In this document: positions 48,499 through 59,500 of the stretch, piece by piece
How positions within the stretch are numbered: position 1 is the first letter of the stretch
Layout: each line of letters starts with the position of its first letter
NCBI RefSeq assembly: GCF_029168945.1
Contig: NC_083602.1
Span: forward strand, 29,003,323-29,067,322
Direction: 5' to 3'
DNA from: Cannabis sativa
Taxonomy: Eukaryota; Streptophyta; Magnoliopsida; Rosales; Cannabaceae
DNA: 64,000 bases
Program-made: the position numbers and the translations under genes
Notes under the pieces: generated by a model
Database searches by the model: none
Told to the model about the DNA's origin: nothing
The model's input: the letters and a program-made list of their open reading frames with translations, nothing else

Positions 48499-51400
48499 TT
48501 ACAAACTTTGAAACCATTGTGTATCTCTCTTTGAAACTTTTTTTGGCCAAAACATCTCAATTCTAAGCTTCAAGTTGGCTTTTAATTCCTTGAGTAAAGC
48601 TGGGATTAGTTGTTCCTCTTTGGTCCATAGAACCGTATTTCTCAGCCGCCAAATGCTGTAAACCAGGCCGGCTACAGCTGCTGTGTAAACTTGCAGCTTG
48701 AACTTTGACTCTTTTGATCTTCCAAGCCATTTAATGAGGTTGGGAAGACTTGTGTGTATTGTTCTCCAATCCAGCCACCTTTTGATTTCCTGCAAACATT
48801 CCTTAGTTCTCAAACAATCAAAGAAAAGGTGCTCTGAATTTTCATCTCCATTACAACACAACAAGCAACTTGAATCGGTGGTGATCTTCATTTTGCATAA
48901 TCGGTCTCTAGTCTTTAGTCTTTGGTGCATAGCAAGCCAGAGAATGAAACAATGTTTTGGAGCATTAAACCGACTCCAAACTTGCCTTGTCCATTGAATT
49001 TTTGGTGGGGTTTGTACCAACATCTTGTACCCAGCCGAGATACTGTATTGTTGTAGTGCAATGGACTGATTTTTTTCTTTGAACTGATCCTTGAGCCTCA
49101 CTAGACACCTCCAATACCAGCTGGTTTGGCTTGGTGTTTCATAGGCCCACCAATCACCATCATGAATGTAAACACTGTTGATCCATCTCATCCACAAGCT
49201 ATCTTCTTTGTTAGCAATCGCCCAGATATATTTCCCCATGGCCGCTCTATTCCACATACCAATATTCTTGAAACCTATACCCCCAGCAGCTTTCGGTTGG
49301 CATATGAAGTCCCAAGCTATTGCACCTGGCCCATAATACACAGCTTTGGCATTCCATAAGAAGTTCCTGCATATTGCTTCAATATTGGACACAACTTTTT
49401 TAGGCAAAATCAGAACTTGACACCAATAAGAGTGAATGGCCATCAAAACAGAGTTAATGAGAACCACTCTCCCTGCAAAAGAAAGATTTCTAGAACTCCA
49501 CAGTTTGATTCTTGCTGTCATTTTCTCAGCCAGGATCTCACAATCTTTCCCTGATATTCTTTTAGCACCAATTGGGACTCCCAAGTAAGTGAAGGGCAAG
49601 GATTGATGCTGGAAGCCAGAGATAGTCATAATTCTCCTTACTTGATCATCAGGCATATTACTTGTGTACATGGCCGTTTTTGTAGCATTTGGAATCAAGC
49701 CAGATGTCACAGAGAAAAGTTTAAGGCCCTGAAGTAAATAGTGAACACTTTTGGCATCCCCATTGCAGAATAGTAACACATCATCTGCAAATGCGAGATG
49801 GTTTAGTGATATATCTGCACATCTGTCATGATAGTGGAAGTCTTCTTTGTCTCCTATCCTCCTCATTATTCGAGAAAGATATTCCATTCCCAGCACAAAT
49901 AACAGAGGAGACATTGGATCGCCCTGTCTAAGACCTCTTTTCGACTCAAAATAACCATGCAAAGTACCATTAAACATTAGAGAAAACCGAGGAGTTCTCA
50001 CACAATTCATGACCAGTTTAATGAACTTAGGTGGGAATAAGAGACCCTGCAACATTTCCTCAATGAAATCCCATTCTATAGTGTCGTAAGCCTTCTGCAG
50101 ATCTAGCTTTATAATACAAGAAGGCTTATTATTCTTTCTCCCATAGTGTCTCAGCAAATCCTGACAAATCATTATATTATGCCCTATGAATCTCCCTTTG
50201 ATGAAGCCTCCTTGATTCAAGGAGACTAGATTTGGGAGGATGAGCTTGATTCTAGAGCACAACAGCTTTGTTGCAATCTTGTAAATCACATTGCAACAAG
50301 CTATTGGTCTAAAATCTTTAACTGTATTAGGACATTTCATTTTAGGCACTAATGTCAAGATTGTAGAATTAATCTCTTTAAGGATGTTACCTGATTCGAG
50401 GAAAGATGTCACAGCTTGAAATATGTCATCTCCCACTATCTCCCAGCAATCTTGGAAAAAGAAACTCGAGTAACCATCCGGTCCTGGAGCTTTGTTCCCA
50501 GGAATGTCAAAAAGTGCAGTTTTAACCTCATCTTTAGTGAATTGCATCATCAGGTTCTCAGCTTGTTGTTTAGATACAACCACACCTCTGCTGACAAGCC
50601 TCTTTAGCACTGGTCTTCTGTTAGCCAAACTTGTTCCCAACAACTCCTTATAGTAATCAACAAAAGCTGCAGAGATCAAATTTGGATCAGTGATTCTGGT
50701 GCCATTCTTGCTTTCTATGGAGAATATCTGATTGTGTCGAGCCCTTTGCTTAATACTTGCATGAAAAATTGCAGTATTTAGATCACCATTTTGTACCCAA
50801 GTAACCTTGGCCTTCTGCTGTAAAAAGGCTGAGTAGTCCTGCTGCACTTGAACTAGCTTAGCTCTAGCAGTTATTTCTCTATCAATCATCCCAACATCAA
50901 GAGGATCATGCTGTAATTGTTGCTGCACACTTTCAAGTTCATCCTTAGCTCTCTGGACAGCCGAATGTATATCAGAAAAACCAGCTTTGTTAATCTCTTT
51001 TAGGATCGGTTTAAGAGATTTAAGTTTGGAGACCACCTGGTACATCTTAGTCCCATATATCTGCTTATTCCACATTTCATACACTTTGCTCCTGAAGCTC
51101 GGGTAACTACTCCACATCTTGAAGTATCTAAACGGCTTCCTCCCCTCATCTCTCTTTGGATACAAGGACAATACACAAGGAGAGTGATCAAAGGTCCCTT
51201 CATTCAAGAAATTTACCTCTGCTGTTCGGTATTGATCTAGCCATGCTTGATTAGCCATGACTCTATCAATTTTAGACCAAATTCTATCTTGCCCCTGTTG
51301 TTTATTCGACCATGTAAAAAAGTTCCCAGTTGACTTCACATCTTCCAAATGACACTGTTCAACACAATTTGCAAAAGCTATGTCTGGATAATACTTGACT

Positions 51401-51858
51401 TTAAGGCCTATTCTCTCCTCCTTAGAAAGAATATCATTAAAGTCCCCCATTAAAAACCAATTATCATTGGTTGCTAACGCAGTCAAGTCTTTCCAGAGCA
51501 TCTCTCTCCCATTTTTATCATTGAAAGCATATATGATAGTAGCAAAACTACTAAAGGTATGATCCATTGTAGAAATTTTTAAATGCATTAATTGACTTGT
51601 ACATTTAATAATATCTACAATATATCTTACCGGATTCCAAGCAATGACAATTCTTCCTCCACGATGCCACGCAATATTTGTTGAAAAACACCATCCATCA
51701 AACACATTAAGATACAAGGTCCCCAATTTGTGAACCTTGATCCTTGTCTCAAGGAGCCCCACAAAACCAACACCCTGATTTTGAATGAATTGCTTGATAG
51801 TTCTTTGCTTTTGAGTGTTGTTGGCCCCTCGGACATTCCAGCAAAGAAACTTATCCAT
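48499..51858 (-). CDS. LINE-C ORF2: endonuclease and reverse transcriptase (intact)
   Basis: The protein is 1119 residues from the ATG at 51858 (MDKFLCWNVRGANN). That start is preferred because it is where the endonuclease domain begins; upstream codons in the frame lie within ORF1. The APE-type endonuclease (residues about 1-230) shows NVRG, GLLETRIK, FLMGDFNDIL and FDHSPCVL. The RT (about 430-720) has KLDLQKAYDTIEW, GLRQGDPMSPLLF and the catalytic LAFADDVLLFC. A zf-RVT region follows (HCFILWLAMHQRL, SCLLCCNGDENSEHLFFDC), and the protein ends without RNase H. ORF1 ends inside the start of this ORF (ATGGATAA), suggesting coupled translation. The protein would nick target DNA and copy its own RNA there. 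Confidence 0.95.
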   Translation of the reverse strand: MDKFLCWNVRGANNTQKQRTIKQFIQNQGVGFVGLLETRIKVHKLGTLYLNVFDGWCFSTNIAWHRGGRIVIAWNPVRYIVDIIKCTSQLMHLKISTMDHTFSSFATIIYAFNDKNGREMLWKDLTALATNDNWFLMGDFNDILSKEERIGLKVKYYPDIAFANCVEQCHLEDVKSTGNFFTWSNKQQGQDRIWSKIDRVMANQAWLDQYRTAEVNFLNEGTFDHSPCVLSLYPKRDEGRKPFRYFKMWSSYPSFRSKVYEMWNKQIYGTKMYQVVSKLKSLKPILKEINKAGFSDIHSAVQRAKDELESVQQQLQHDPLDVGMIDREITARAKLVQVQQDYSAFLQQKAKVTWVQNGDLNTAIFHASIKQRARHNQIFSIESKNGTRITDPNLISAAFVDYYKELLGTSLANRRPVLKRLVSRGVVVSKQQAENLMMQFTKDEVKTALFDIPGNKAPGPDGYSSFFFQDCWEIVGDDIFQAVTSFLESGNILKEINSTILTLVPKMKCPNTVKDFRPIACCNVIYKIATKLLCSRIKLILPNLVSLNQGGFIKGRFIGHNIMICQDLLRHYGRKNNKPSCIIKLDLQKAYDTIEWDFIEEMLQGLLFPPKFIKLVMNCVRTPRFSLMFNGTLHGYFESKRGLRQGDPMSPLLFVLGMEYLSRIMRRIGDKEDFHYHDRCADISLNHLAFADDVLLFCNGDAKSVHYLLQGLKLFSVTSGLIPNATKTAMYTSNMPDDQVRRIMTISGFQHQSLPFTYLGVPIGAKRISGKDCEILAEKMTARIKLWSSRNLSFAGRVVLINSVLMAIHSYWCQVLILPKKVVSNIEAICRNFLWNAKAVYYGPGAIAWDFICQPKAAGGIGFKNIGMWNRAAMGKYIWAIANKEDSLWMRWINSVYIHDGDWWAYETPSQTSWYWRCLVRLKDQFKEKNQSIALQQYSISAGYKMLVQTPPKIQWTRQVWSRFNAPKHCFILWLAMHQRLKTRDRLCKMKITTDSSCLLCCNGDENSEHLFFDCLRTKECLQEIKRWLDWRTIHTSLPNLIKWLGRSKESKFKLQVYTAAVAGLVYSIWRLRNTVLWTKEEQLIPALLKELKANLKLRIEMFWPKKVSKRDTQWFQSL

Positions 51859-53137
51859 TTCCAAGAGAGGGATCTCCCCCCTCTCTTGTATTATTCTGTT
51901 TTGCCCCAATTTCCACTTCTTGGAAGTCCTGTTTCTCACCACCTGCTGCTATTAGCACACTAAAAGTGTTCTGCAATTCGGTTTCAGCAGGTGCTTCTTG
52001 TACTCTGCTTTTCTTCCCTCCAGAGACCGGTTGAAAGCCCTCCTCATCGAGTATAATTTTTTTGTTGACTCCCCTGTTATCCTTCTTCACTATCCATTCT
52101 TTCTTAGGCTGAATCGTCTTCTTACATTCGGCTGTCACATGTCCCATGCCATGGCATTGTTGACATAAGGTTGGCTTCCATTCATACTGTACAGGAACAG
52201 TAGTGGTGCTTCCATACTCATTCACAAATTCAATCAAGCCTGGAAGTTCTTGCTCAATACTAACCTCTATCAACACCCTTGGAAACATAAGCCTTTCTCG
52301 TTCCCTTGTAATCGCATCCACCATAATAGGTTTCCCCAATTGCCCAACTATTTTGAACAAAGACTTCTCCCCCCAATATTTGAGGTCTAAGTCCTCTAAT
52401 TGTATCCAAATTGGCACCATTTTCACATCTTCTTTCTTAATACTAGCATTCGGGTCCCATGGTTTCATAATGACCGGTTTTCGATTGAAGAAAATATAAC
52501 CCCCATTCAAAACTTCATCTCTTTGTCCAACCGAATGAAATCTAATCAAGAACACTCCATAGGCTAGCAATTTTACTTTATCCACATTGTCATTCCATTT
52601 ACTTTTTGCAAAGCCTTCTAATACATGTAAAGGTGGATTTGCTCCAAGAACATAACACACCAATGAAGGTTTCCAGTAATTAACCTCATCTTCTATATCC
52701 TCTAATTCAATCTTCACCATCCTATCTTGCTGTGAATTTTTAAAAGAGTTTTCTAAATTCCTCACAACAGTTGCAGATCTCAGAATAGGAGGAGTAGAGT
52801 TCATACCTTTGGCTAGGTTACTGTTGCATTGCTCCGTAGCTCTGAGAAAGCTCACGAAGTCACGTTGTACATCCTCCTGCCGTTGGATTTCTCTGAGTGA
52901 GCTTCGAGGAGACAGAGGTTCTGGAAAAAGGTCCGCCTGATTCAAGCTCGAACACCTTCTCCCCTGGGCGATTTCATCTGGTTCATCCTCACTTTCAGTT
53001 AGCTCGAGCGGTTCAATCTCATCAGGAAGATTGATTTGAGATTGCCTCTCCATTTGGATATCACGCTTTCCCTGGTTCTTCGACTTCTTAGCAGCTGATT
53101 TCAGTTTCCCCCCTCTCTTCGACCGAGTTTTTGCCAT
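51851..53137 (-). CDS. LINE-C ORF1: DUF4283 plus CCHC RNA-binding protein (intact)
   Basis: The protein is 428 residues from the ATG at 53137 (MAKTRSKRGGKLKSAAKKSK). It has a basic N-terminus followed by acidic and Ser-rich stretches. A DUF4283-type module lies at about residues 140-275 (WKPSLVCYVLGANPP, VFLIRFHSVGQRDEVL, VPIWIQLEDLDLKYWG), and a CCHC knuckle CQQCHGMGHVTAEC lies near residue 325. The charged tail ends DPSLGNG. Its TAA (51853-51851) lies within the ORF2 start. ORF1 proteins of plant L1s coat the element RNA. Confidence 0.93.
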   Translation of the reverse strand: MAKTRSKRGGKLKSAAKKSKNQGKRDIQMERQSQINLPDEIEPLELTESEDEPDEIAQGRRCSSLNQADLFPEPLSPRSSLREIQRQEDVQRDFVSFLRATEQCNSNLAKGMNSTPPILRSATVVRNLENSFKNSQQDRMVKIELEDIEDEVNYWKPSLVCYVLGANPPLHVLEGFAKSKWNDNVDKVKLLAYGVFLIRFHSVGQRDEVLNGGYIFFNRKPVIMKPWDPNASIKKEDVKMVPIWIQLEDLDLKYWGEKSLFKIVGQLGKPIMVDAITRERERLMFPRVLIEVSIEQELPGLIEFVNEYGSTTTVPVQYEWKPTLCQQCHGMGHVTAECKKTIQPKKEWIVKKDNRGVNKKIILDEEGFQPVSGGKKSRVQEAPAETELQNTFSVLIAAGGEKQDFQEVEIGAKQNNTREGGDPSLGNG

Positions 53138-53194
53138 GGCTTCAGCAGAGAGCTGCTCGACCTAGCAGAGAGAAAAAACTAGTTTGTTCAAAAT

Positions 53195-53211
53195 AACGTT
53201 AACCATCTTTT
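53195..53211. repeat. Right TSD of LINE-C (aacgttaaccatctttt)
   Basis: Identical to 48368-48384. The Sirevirus RNase H frame resumes directly after it. Confidence 0.95.
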
Positions 53212-53440
53212 GTGATAACACTAGTGCTATAAACATTTCTAAGAACCCTGTTCAACACTCTCGCACAAAGCACATAGACATTCGTCATCACTTTATTAGA
53301 GAGCTTGTGGAAAATAAAATTCTTGTCTTAGAATATGTTGAAACTAGCAAACAAATTGCAGATATTTTTACTAAAGCTCTTGACTCGGTCCGATTTATTT
53401 CTTAAGGAAATCCTTAGGGGTTTGTACTGTGTAATGCTTT
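53196..53440 (+). pseudogene. Sirevirus RNase H, C-terminal part
   Basis: The frame [20 protein letters not shown], then [14 protein letters not shown] and [14 protein letters not shown], completes the RNase H begun before LINE-C. It stops at a TAA (53403-53405) just after a short T-run. The other frame remains readable for about a dozen codons, so the last residues are lost to a one-base difference. Confidence 0.9.
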
Positions 53441-54880
53441 TATTTTTTCATAATCCTTGATATTTGAGTTGTCTTAGAGTTCATAATGTCTTGTCTTTGT
53501 CCTAGAAGAAAATTTCAACCTTATAAGAATTTCAGTCATTATTTTATTGCTAATGTTGTAATATTATGATGTCATACAGGTTTGTCAGGAAAATTATTCA
53601 CTTCTCACAGGAATATTCAGGTTCATCAAACAGTGTTATGTAAGCTACCATTTTCGAATAATGTTGTTCAAAAACTGTGTGTTCAAGCTCCATTGGATGA
53701 ATAGAGCTACCTATCTCAATGTGTGAAAGCCATCTCTGAGTAAGTTGGAACTATGTAATTAGGAGTTATGTAGAAGATACGCTACCATTGAAAAGGGCTA
53801 CCATTGAGGTAGTGTGACAGCGTCTCCTATGGGTACAATTTATCAGAAAAAGTCTTTTTGACAAATTTGGCAATGTTCCCTGCTTACACTTTCATACACT
53901 AATGCTTGACACAGTTTGTGGTAAAAATTATTTATTCTCGAAAATGGTGTTATAAAGCTGTTACATACTGTTTGATGTGCTTTAATATTCTTGGTGACTG
54001 AGTCAATTTTTCCTGTGAACTGGTATGACCTCATTCTATTACTTCATTAGCTTGATAAAATAATTTCTGATTATTCTTATGAGTTTGAATTTTGCTATAG
54101 GGACAAAGACAAATGGACATTGTGAATTCTAGTTGCAAAAATATCAAGGTTATTTTATTTTTCTGTCTTTTAATCAAAAAATAAAATAAATAAATAAATA
54201 ATAATAAAAAAAAGTGGTTCGTGATCGAGTTGTCAAGTGAGCTTTGTTAAAAATTCTTGTTATTTTTTTTTTGTTATGTTTCATTATATTCTTGGACACC
54301 ATTTTTTTTCTTAAGTGGTGATTAGTGCTTTTTGTGTCTTTGTGTGTTCTCTTGTTCATTGTTTGCAAATTTTTTTTTTTTCTCTTGGGGGGCATTTTTT
54401 GAAAAAATTAAAGAAAAAGGGGGGCATATTTTTCTTTTCGAATTTTTTTCGAATCCTTGTAAATTTTTTTCTTTTATTTTTTCATTTAATGGAAACATGT
54501 GTTAATTGTATACTCTATTTTGTGTTTCTTTTATTTGTGGAGATTTGGTCTTATTTTAGGAAACTTGTTCTTAAATATTTAATTATTTTTGGTTTCCTTT
54601 TTGGTGGCAATTTCGGATTTGGTGGGGTTTTTATTTCTTAGATTTTGTGGGAATATTTGGTTTCCTTTTTTCCATTTAAGGAAACATTGACTATAATTGA
54701 AAAACCTTTTTTGGTTTCCTCTTTTTCCTCTCCCCACGTGGTAAGTAAGGTAAGTAAGTTACTTTCCTTTTTACAATTTTTTTCTTATTGGGTAATTAAA
54801 ATTGAAATGTTATATATGCTTAACCACCCATTCACCCACGATCACCACTCTCTTCTCTTTTCATTTTTTTTCTTTCAAAG
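53441..54880 (+). other. Sirevirus region between pol and the envelope-like ORF
   Basis: AT-rich, T-run-rich sequence with no recognisable protein. ORFs at 54315-54641 and 54645-55238 are hydrophobic by virtue of T-runs and are not supported. Some Sireviruses have a comparable noncoding spacer here. Confidence 0.6.
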
Positions 54881-54881
54881 G

Positions 54882-56131
54882 CCAAAAATCTCAAGGAGAA
54901 TCCCCCTTCAGTCTCTTCCTCGGATTCTGAACCAGAAGAAAGTGAGGAGGATCATGATTCAGAGGGCTTGTCCGATTCAAGTGAAGAATTTGTGCCCAAA
55001 GATCAACCTGCTGTTGATGATTCTGGATCCGAGAGTGAAGAACCAGAAACTGAGCCTGTCACTACAGAACCTGTTCCAGTCCCTCCTGCAGTTCCAAAGA
55101 AGGACAAAGGAAAAAGGCCCATTGTCTCTACAAATCCTGTTCTTCCACAGAAAAGAAAGAGGCCCTCTGGTATTTCTCTTGATAACTTCAAGCCCCACTC
55201 TCGTTATTTTTGTTATAATGATCATGCTAGAGATATGAAATTCTATGAGAATAGGAATTTTACTGTGGAGAAAAATTTTAATGTTATTGCTCATAAGCCT
55301 TTTGGAGTGTATAACATGTTGAAAGAAAGACAATGGGTAGATACCTTGATCGGTTTTGATGGGTATGTGGATAGAATTGTGAAGGAATTTTATGCTAACA
55401 TAACTGATGAGTTTCTCAATGAGGACTCTTTCATGTTTGGCAAAGTTTTTGTCAGAGGACACTGATATTCCTTTACTGTGAAGGATGTTGCTGAGGCTCT
55501 CAATTTGCCTATGGGAATTGAGCCAACTGATGTGGAGTTTGATCGTCAAAAGGTGTTCGGTTATCTCTCTGGTGATAATGAAATTGAACTCTCCGACACC
55601 ATGCATATGTCTCAACTCACCTATCAACATGCTGCTCTCATGAGGTTTGCCCTATCCAATTGGTTTCCTTGCTCCAATCCGGTAAATGTTTCAAATGAAC
55701 TTGCTTTCTTTTTGTATAAAGTTTCAATTGGTGCTAAAATTGATTTGGCTGACATGATTTGGGAGCAAATTGTTTCACTTCGAAAGGGTAAGAAACCTAG
55801 GCTCAATCTCATTTTTCCTCACTTAATCTATAAAATTTTATCTGATCAAGAGGAATTGATTCTTGAGAATGAATCAATAGAGATGCCTGCTGTTGGACCC
55901 ACTTTCAAAATTCCTGAGAAGCCTCCTCAAGGAAAAGCTGCTCAAAGAAAGGCTCGGTCTGCTTCCCCTGGTCTTACAAATGATCCTGCTGCTGCATCTG
56001 CTTCAACTTCTGCTTCTACAGAAATGGCAGAATTCAATTTGCGTTTGGGAAGAATGGAGACTAGTCAGGCCCTACTTCTTAGGAAGATGGACAGCATCAT
56101 GAAATACTTCCGACCCAATGATGATGAATAA
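54882..56131 (+). pseudogene. Sirevirus envelope-like ORF, interrupted by an in-frame TGA
   Basis: The frame is open from about 54882 (KAKNLKENPPSVSSSDSEPE). An acidic Ser/Glu/Pro region and a basic cluster (QKRKRPSG) follow. A module resembling the 'putative plant transposon protein' domain starts at RYFCYNDHARD and includes IVKEFYANITDEF and KVFVRG. A TGA at 55463-55465 interrupts it. The same frame goes on (SFTVKDVAEALNLPMG, then an Ala/Ser-rich part, then a helical end LRLGRMETSQALLLRKMD) to the TAA at 56131. No ATG is evident near the start, so a spliced start is likely. Function unknown; the 'envelope-like' name comes from its position after pol. No clear transmembrane segment was seen. 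Confidence 0.75.
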
Positions 56132-56523
56132 GTGGTTCAATCTTCTATCTTTTGCTTTTTATTAATGTTTATTTGAACTTATGACTTTGTCCATGTTTGT
56201 TTTGGTTATCTTTGGCTCCTTGATAGACAAAAAGGGAGAGTAGTATTATTTTTTTGGATTCATTAAACTCTTTGTTACAACTCTGGACCCTTGGTTTTAG
56301 GGGGAGTTGCTTGTTTGTAGTTTAACACTTTTCCGTTTAAAAAGTTGTGTTCTTCGGTTTGTAAGCTTTTCCGTCCAAAAAAAGTTCTTTGTTTTATGTG
56401 TTAGAGAGCTTTCATGCAGGGGGAGTATTTTCTATACTCTTGTATCTTTAAAAAGCTATTTGCTTTGGTTTCTAACACTTGATGCAGGTTTTCTCATAAT
56501 AAAATGTTTTGTCAATCAAAGTG

Positions 56524-56537
56524 CCAAAGGGGGAGAT
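56524..56537 (+). other. Sirevirus polypurine tract
   Basis: ccaaagggggagat directly precedes the 3' LTR and is identical to the tract at 42461-42474. Confidence 0.9.
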
Positions 56538-59500
56538 TGTTAATTCCATTTTTGGCATATTTAATTGACAAAAATATTTATTATTCTTTGTATATTTCGG
56601 CTGGCATATATTGATATGGTTTCCCTATTTGTGTATATCTAAACTTGGAAGGAAAGTTGACTAGCTTTCCTATTTATGGAAATTGAGGTAAATATGGTAA
56701 GTTTTGATTACACATTGATTCTTTGCTAACCAGCTGTTATTCTGATCTTGTGTTGAGTTTCCCATTTTCTAAGATCAGGTTTCTTGAAGAGAAAACCGGA
56801 GCTAAACTTTCCTTTTCTATAAAAGGATAGTTGTAGTTACTGCCCACGACTCTGTAGGTACAGAAACGGAAATTCCTGGACTGATTGAAGAATTATTTTA
56901 GGGAAGTTTCTAGTGGGTTGAGGTCTTGTTCAGACCGAATGTAAGCTGTCTATGAGATGTATATTCATTATAAATACATCTTATAGCTGCTAGGTTTTGT
57001 ATCTCTTTCACACACTTAGAATTGTATTCATATCTTAAGGAAAGAGTGTCTTTGTTTTGTTAACTCTTTTATTCACTTTCATATCATATGATAACTCTAG
57101 AAATTAGAGTTATTTTTCACATTTTTTTTACTAAAAATTGGTTTAGTTCTTAAGTTTTTAATTAATTTAGTAAGTTTTTAATTATTTTTGGATTTATTAG
57201 ATTTATTGTAATTTTATATGTTTTTGTGTGTTTTTATAATTATTTTATTATAATATGTTATGTAGTATTTATTTTTAATTTTATTTTAGTTTTCTAATTA
57301 ATTTTATGAATCTTTAGGTGTATTTGGTGGATAAAGTATGGATTAATTTGAAGAAGATGTGAAGAAATTGGGGTCAAAATGCAATTTTAAAAGCAAAATC
57401 AAATCAGCCCAAGAAGAAGCCCACTCACGGTCAGAGAGTTGACCCAATCTGAGCCGTTCTTTGACTGATCGCACGGCCCAGATGGGAGAGTGTAACCCAC
57501 ACCCGACAGGCGCGAGTGAAGCCTTCCGCGTGGTCCCCAGCAGCCATCAGCTCCCTCTTCTCCTTCCTTCCGCGTGGGACCCAACCGTCAGCGCCCAGCC
57601 TACCAGCAAGCGCCACGTCCGCCTCGTCAGCCTTCCCAACGAACCAGCTCGCGCCAAGTGGCACCTGCAGAAGAAAAAGAAGAAGAAAGAAATGAAGTGT
57701 TAATTGATTTATTTTATCTGAAAATTATATTCCCAAACACCAAAAATTGCATTTTCTCCCACATATTACACATAAATACTCTATTTACTCTTCCCAATTT
57801 ATTTCACCTAAATAAACATTCCTATTTTATTTTTTACCCTATCCTTTCACTACTTTTACATCCTTACAAAACATTTATTTTTTCCAATACTCTTACACAT
57901 ACTCTATTTATCCATTCTCTTCCCAACACTAATTAAATTAATCATTTTATTTATTTAATTTGATTAATTTAATTCTCTAATTTTGCCTATAAATATGGTG
58001 TTGGAAGACCATTTCAAAAGACATCTCTTCACCCTCCTAAACACCTCTTCAACCCAAAACACTTCTCCATTCCACACTCTTCATTTTTACCATTTTCTTT
58101 CTACCATTTTTACACTTTGAAGAGCATGTCAAGTATGTTTATTTTTTGTAATTTTTATCTAGTTATGAGCTTCTAATCTTTTTTCAAGATTATTAAGATG
58201 ATGATGAAGCAAAATGTAACTAGATAGTGTTTATGTTTGTATGTTGATTTCCCATTTGTGCTATAAAGTTCATGGATTTTTCTATCAAAAATATGTCTTT
58301 TTCATCTTCAATATCATGTATTTTTGATTGTTAAAGCATATTTCTACTTAGTTCTTCATTATGCAAAAATATAACACTCTTTGATTAAATGTCTTTCATT
58401 AAATTGTTTACATCTAATTCTTAGAATATAAGTGTTATATTTTGCCTAAACATAGTTTCTTTGATTTTGTGTAGTTTCATTAAATTGTAACACATTTAAT
58501 GCTTAGAAATTATACGTTTTATAAGTGAAGAAAAATCCTACCTTTTTGAAAATAACTTGTACTTAAATTAAAAATATATTTTGGAAAATATGGTGAGATT
58601 TATTTCAACTATATCTAAAACTTGGGAATCAATATACTTATAAATATTATTGAACTTGCATTTTGTGGATTCTAATATCTTAATAATCTTATTTTACACA
58701 TCTTGTTTGAAAATCATTTTCATACTCACTCATCTTTAATCTTAAGTATTTTAGTTACTTGTCTTTTATTTTATTTTGCAAAACTAAAATCCCATCAAAT
58801 ATTTGGAGCTAGGTTAGAATATTCTTACTTTGTTTGAAATAGTTTCTTTTGATGTTAGTCAACTCCCATGGGTTCGACCTTGCACTTACATGAACACTAT
58901 ATTCCGAAACGATTCGTGCACTTGCGAGTATAAATATTAAAACACTCACTTTTGAGGACAACATCATAAGAAAAGAGTGTCTTTGTTTTATAGAGAAGAG
59001 TTGTTCTACTCTTACTCTGTTTATTTGTTGTTTGTATTGTCTTGAGTCTGTATTCAAGTCTACAACGAAGAAGAACATCAGTGCACCTTCGGGAGAAGGG
59101 TATTTACAAGATTTTGGGAGATTGCTTTTGAAGTCTTGCATCGGGAGGATACAAGCACACAACCTTCGGGAGATGGTTGTATAGGCTTTCGGGAGATAGC
59201 CTTTAAGCCTTGAATCGGGAGGATTCAAGCACTCTTGAAGGTGATCGAAGGGAGTTCGAGCTCTTGAAGTTTTATCAAGATTCGGTTAGTAGGTGGAATA
59301 CATCAAGCTTGCGGCATACAATAAGAGAGAGTCTATTTATGCATAAGTCAATTACTTTGTATTTTTGATACCGATCTAATGAATCTTATCTCTGGGCGTG
59401 GCCCCGTGGACTAGTAACAATCTGAAAGGATTGTTGAAACCACGTACAAAAATGTTGTGTGTTTTTACTTTTATGCACTGTTTGTTTTTCTGGGTTTCTC

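Larger units (their letters stand above)
48385..53194 (-). mobile_element. LINE-C: full-length plant L1 element with two open ORFs
   Basis: This 4.8-kb element is inserted in Sirevirus RNase H, on the opposite strand. It has a 57-bp 5' UTR (53194-53138), ORF1 and ORF2 without stops or frameshifts, a 3' UTR of about 100 bp and an A-tail (T-run 48381-48397). The TSD is perfect. It is possibly still active or only recently silenced. Unlike LINE-A and LINE-B, no RNase H domain follows the RT and zf-RVT. Confidence 0.95.

Noticed and set aside
54315..55238. Hydrophobic ORFs that could be read as a membrane protein before the envelope-like ORF
   Set aside because: Hydrophobicity comes from T-runs; the overlapping acidic frame from 54882 carries the recognisable module.
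57399..57703. Overlapping GC-rich ORFs on both strands
   Set aside because: They lie in the GC-rich part of the solo LTR and have no domain; mutually overlapping frames are typical of composition.
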